Origin: Salvator merianae | Taxonomy: Eukaryota; Chordata; Lepidosauria; Squamata; Teiidae | Assembly (NCBI GenBank): GCA_003586115.2 | Contig: QVOM02000070.1 | Location: 826,189 to 890,188, forward strand | Direction: 5' to 3' | Length of the DNA stretch: 64,000 bases | In this document: positions 60,950 to 64,000 of the stretch, piece by piece | Numbering within the stretch: position 1 is the first letter of the stretch | How the letters are laid out: the number at the start of each line of letters is the position of its first letter | The notes under the pieces: generated by a model | What the model was told of the DNA's origin: nothing | The model's database searches: none | What the model saw: only the letters and a program-made list of their open reading frames with translations | Translations under genes and position numbers: made by a program

Positions 60950-62900
60950 AAGAGATTGAAGAAATTGGCTTGAAGGGTCAAACCGATGCCTTAAGGACTC
61001 CATTAAATAATTTCTGTGATGGAAACTTGTGTTTAACCAGAGGGCCTATGGTCCTGGCCCCTCTCAGGCAGCATCTTACCAGAGGTTTGGAGATAATCTT
61101 GTAGAGATTCTGTTGTTGCTTTAGGGTGTTGTACTTGAAACCAACAGACACGGCATTCTGAAGGAAAGACAGGTAGGGCAGGAAAGAAAAGAAAGAACAC
61201 ATCTTCCTCCTGTACCACCTGCCAAAGGTCTTCCAGGTAGTCCTGTAGATTCCCAAAGTGGAGGAACACTTGGGAGCCAGGATAACGGAAGTTATCTGAA
61301 CCTATAAGCCAACATCTAAACAATGCTGGCATTCAGTAGCCATGCGGTTAATTTCAACCACATCTCATTCAGATACTGGCCCCCTTGCTCAGTAAGCAAC
61401 CCCTGAAAAACCAGAAGGCTGTCGACGCTCCTTCAAAAGCTTGGCAAGATCCAGAAATGAGAGTTGCCTTGGCCAGAATGTATCATTACCATCACATAAG
61501 CCCTCTCCCTCAGGACCTTCTGCAGGAACCCTGAGAAGGACAATTTTCCTTTTGTTCCTCTGTCGGTGGGATTATCAGGGTTATACCGAAACTCTACCTG
61601 ATAACTGTTTTACAACGTCCAAACGCATGCATTTCAAGGTGATTGTCACCACTGAAGACCCCTAAAAGTCAAGAGGCAGACTTAAATCTGCAAGAGTGGG
61701 TGAGCAGTTGAAGTTTCAATAAGGATCCAGGAACTTTAAGCAAAACCAAGGTGGTTTCTGTCCCAAATCCCTTAGCTGGAAGTGAGCCCTGGGAACATGA
61801 AGAAACATTGGTTTTTAGTCCTATAGGATAAACACGTGAACTTCCCTCTCCTTTGTTTTCACAAGGATATCTTTAAGGTCCCCAAATCATTTAGAACCCT
61901 TCAGTAGAGCTGAATTAAGATTGACCTTAAAGTACAAATTCACCGGCAAATGCTGAAGATAAGAGGACTCCTGCTGGATCAAGCCATGGCCCATCTAGTC
62001 CACCATCCTGTTTCATACAGTGGCCCACCAATCGCTTCTGGGCCTTCTCAAGCAGAATAAAAAGGCAAAACCTTCACCTGCTCTTGACTTCCTGAAAATG
62101 GCCTTGAGAGGCATCCTGCCTGAAGCCACAGATATCTTCTGTCCCCGATACTGAATGCCTTAGCTGTCATTTGAACAGCACCCAGGGGGCTATCAGCCAT
62201 AAAGGCCAAGGCTTTCACCACCTTCTTTAAGGTTGACCTGCTTTTTGAGGCAAGAGCGGCATTGGCCAGGAACTCTTGATCCCATAAGAGAGACCCCTGG
62301 GAGACCAGTGAAATCATCAAGGTGACTGAAGATGCCTCAAAATTGTGCTTTAATGTGGGTTCCAGTTTCTTCTCTTAAGTCTCTTAACACTCCTGCTTCC
62401 CATCTTCGGGGACCAGAGCCAGGGCCCCAACCAGGCCATCTCTTAATGGGCCCCACGAGACTTTCCTACCCTGAGGTATCAGAGACACAGACCTTCCATG
62501 GAACACATGGCCAAGGTTTTGCTGAGAGGGAGCCTCCAGGCCATCATATATAACGCCACCCAGGAAATTGAGAAAGGGAGTGGGATGGAGAACCTGCACT
62601 TAGAGGCCACCTTTTGTGACAGTCACTGAGACTGGATGCCCCTCAAAATCCAAGTTTAAGGCTGAAAGGACTTGTTGCAACAGAGGCTGGAAGTCATCAT
62701 AATTAAAGAGCCTAATAAATGAAGGTATCAGTACAGCACCTCTGATCAACGAGTCAGAGCACTCCCAGTCTTCCTTATCTGAAAAATATAATGAAAGGAC
62801 TGATGAGGCAGGACTTCTATCTAATTCAGTATCTCTCACTGGAGATGTCTAGTTGCAGGCAGCTCAGAGGCAGGATCAACAGCTCCAGTCACTGTAGCCT
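60950..62900 (-). mobile_element. DIRS-like retrotransposon gag relic
   Basis: Minus-strand pieces in order: RLFNYDDFQPLLQQVLSALN (about 62700-62640), AALASKSRSTLKKVVKALAF with IGDRRYLWLQAG (about 62260-62120), then after a CR1 insertion KVNLNSALLKGSK.FGDLKDI (about 61930-61870). The pattern LF...DF..LL...L..L, then RRYLWL, then SK.NL....KG..FG..L.. is that of vertebrate DIRS-like gag proteins. Stops and frameshifts throughout. Assignment is by remembered pattern only. Confidence 0.5.
61957..62118 (-). mobile_element. CR1 LINE 3' end inserted in the DIRS-like relic
   Basis: The minus strand has GCAGGATGCCTCTCAAGGCC, CAAGAGCAGGTGAAGGTTTT and GGACTAGATGGGCCATGGC-type end, the same 3' block as at 49.16 kb. 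It lies between two parts of the DIRS-like frame. Confidence 0.75.
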
Positions 62901-63009
62901 CAGGGAAATGAGCAGGTAATGCAAGGTCTTTTGCTCTTATGCAGTAAGCAGAAGGTCAGCCCATGTCAAGGTTGGCATGAACCTCTACTACACCTTCTTA
63001 GATGTAGGC

Positions 63010-64000
63010 CTTTTCCACATGGGCCATTAGCCCAGCTCATGGGGAGGTGCAGGAACTTCCCTTCCACACACTAGTACAGAACAGCAAAAACTCTACTCCT
63101 CTGTAGTATGCTCCGTCTGCACTGAATGGAATGATAGAACAGGATAGGGTGCCAAATGGCACCCTATCCTGGTCCTGCAGTGGACCTCATCAAAGTAGTC
63201 CACAAGCAGACCACTTCAACTATCCTGGACTTTGAAGGGCATGTGGAAAGTATGCACCCATAGCCCAGGATACAATGGGTGTGTGTGTGTTTTGGCAGTG
63301 CACAAGGAAGTACTGCCAGAAGTCAGTGTATCACTGAAAAGGGCCCGTCCAGAAGCACTTTTGTTCCTGGTCTTTGAGGGTTGGGCCCAGCCTTCGAAGC
63401 CAGGTCTGGCACTTGAAAAAGGCTGCTAGGGCTGGGCCCAGAAGGTCTTCCAAAATGTGGACAACCCTTAACCCATGCTAGGCTTAGTCTGGCATAAGCC
63501 GGCAGGGCGCGGAACAGCACACATTGTGCTGAGATGGCCTTAGTCTTCTTTTCCATCTCTTGTGTCTGCCATCCCAAGAGCAGAAGAAAACAGCTGATCC
63601 TGGCACCGACAGAGGAACTAGCGCTAAGGGGCTCTCGGCCTGCTTTTCACACTGAAATGGACTCCTGATTCTGGCACTGCCTGGGGTTGACCCATGAAGG
63701 ACTGGAGTCCTTCAGCCCTTCTCCTGGGACACAGAATGCCTCCTACCAGTAGACTGCTTGGGGCTATGGCTGTTCTCTCCCTCTTAGAAAGCTTAGCATC
63801 ACTGCTACAAAGTTAACCACAGACTTCCTAGGCCAACGTTACTTGCAAGTGTAATTACATCTCCTCTGGCACAGGGGCAGCTTCCTGCTACCGCACACAG
63901 AAGGCTGCGTGTTGCCAAGTGCCTTTTCCACCTAGCCCAGGGCGGCACTGCATGCAGCCAAAGCAAACAACGAAGCCACGGTTCCCCATTCGGTCCCTGT
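63010..64000. other. Right edge, unassigned
   Basis: A possible DNA element starts near 63010 (GGCCTTTTCCACATGGGCC) and contains GTAGTATGCTCCGTCTGCAC and inverted GGGTGCCAAATGGCACCC at 63149-63166, but no right end was fixed. The rest, including an 84-aa minus frame at 63323-63577, is unrecognised; it may belong to the DIRS-like relic. Confidence 0.35.

Noticed and set aside
1..64000. CRISPR array, operon or prokaryotic island
   Set aside because: No spaced identical repeats of the right size, no ribosome-binding sites or compact gene strings; the 33-bp and 13-bp repeats are tandem without spacers.

Overview
The window is nuclear DNA from a vertebrate, most probably a squamate reptile (lizard or snake). 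The evidence is one recognisable multi-exon gene with long AT-rich introns and a CpG-island start, embedded in a reptile-type repeat landscape: CR1, L2-like and L1-like LINE fragments, tRNA-derived SINEs, a Sauria-SINE-like element with a BovB-type tail, a DIRS-like relic and many short inverted-repeat DNA transposons. Nothing prokaryotic is present (no operons or ribosome-binding sites). The species cannot be named from the sequence.

The gene is GRAMD1A (Aster-A) on the minus strand. Ten coding exons could be placed by reading the protein and the splice sites together: 50844-50851 (start codon plus 5 nt, inside a CpG island), 28995-29214, a 21-nt microexon at 25952-25972, 15547-15631, 14727-14830, 14540-14635, 8209-8289, 6121-6236, 3690-3843 and 1508-1703. 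All phases agree. Together they give the first 360 codons: a Ser/Pro-rich N terminus, the whole GRAM domain and the acidic Ser-rich linker. The lipid-transfer (ASTER/VASt) domain and the transmembrane helix lie beyond the left edge.

By region: 1-29 kb is the exon-bearing part of GRAMD1A with repeats in its introns. 29.2-50.8 kb is intron 1, about 21.6 kb long; it holds a 3.1-kb CR1 LINE on the minus strand (40.88-44.03 kb) with an ORF1 esterase remnant and an ORF2 broken by a frameshift and an internal deletion. It also holds a hAT hairpin element, a Tc1/mariner-like element that keeps only the transposase tail, compound SINEs and tandem repeats. 50.0-51.9 kb is the CpG-island promoter. 52-64 kb is upstream intergenic DNA with a decayed C2H2 zinc-finger pseudogene split by a small DNA transposon, L1-like and L2-like fragments, and a DIRS-like gag relic interrupted by a CR1 fragment.

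No second intact protein-coding gene and no RNA gene were found. Most other open frames are short chance frames or transposon remains. The best new leads are the transposon biology (a three-base-duplication element family proven by an insertion into a zinc-finger frame, hairpin hAT elements, dimeric SINEs, the Tc1-like remnant) and the extreme exon structure of GRAMD1A (an 8-nt coding part of exon 1 and a 21-nt microexon).
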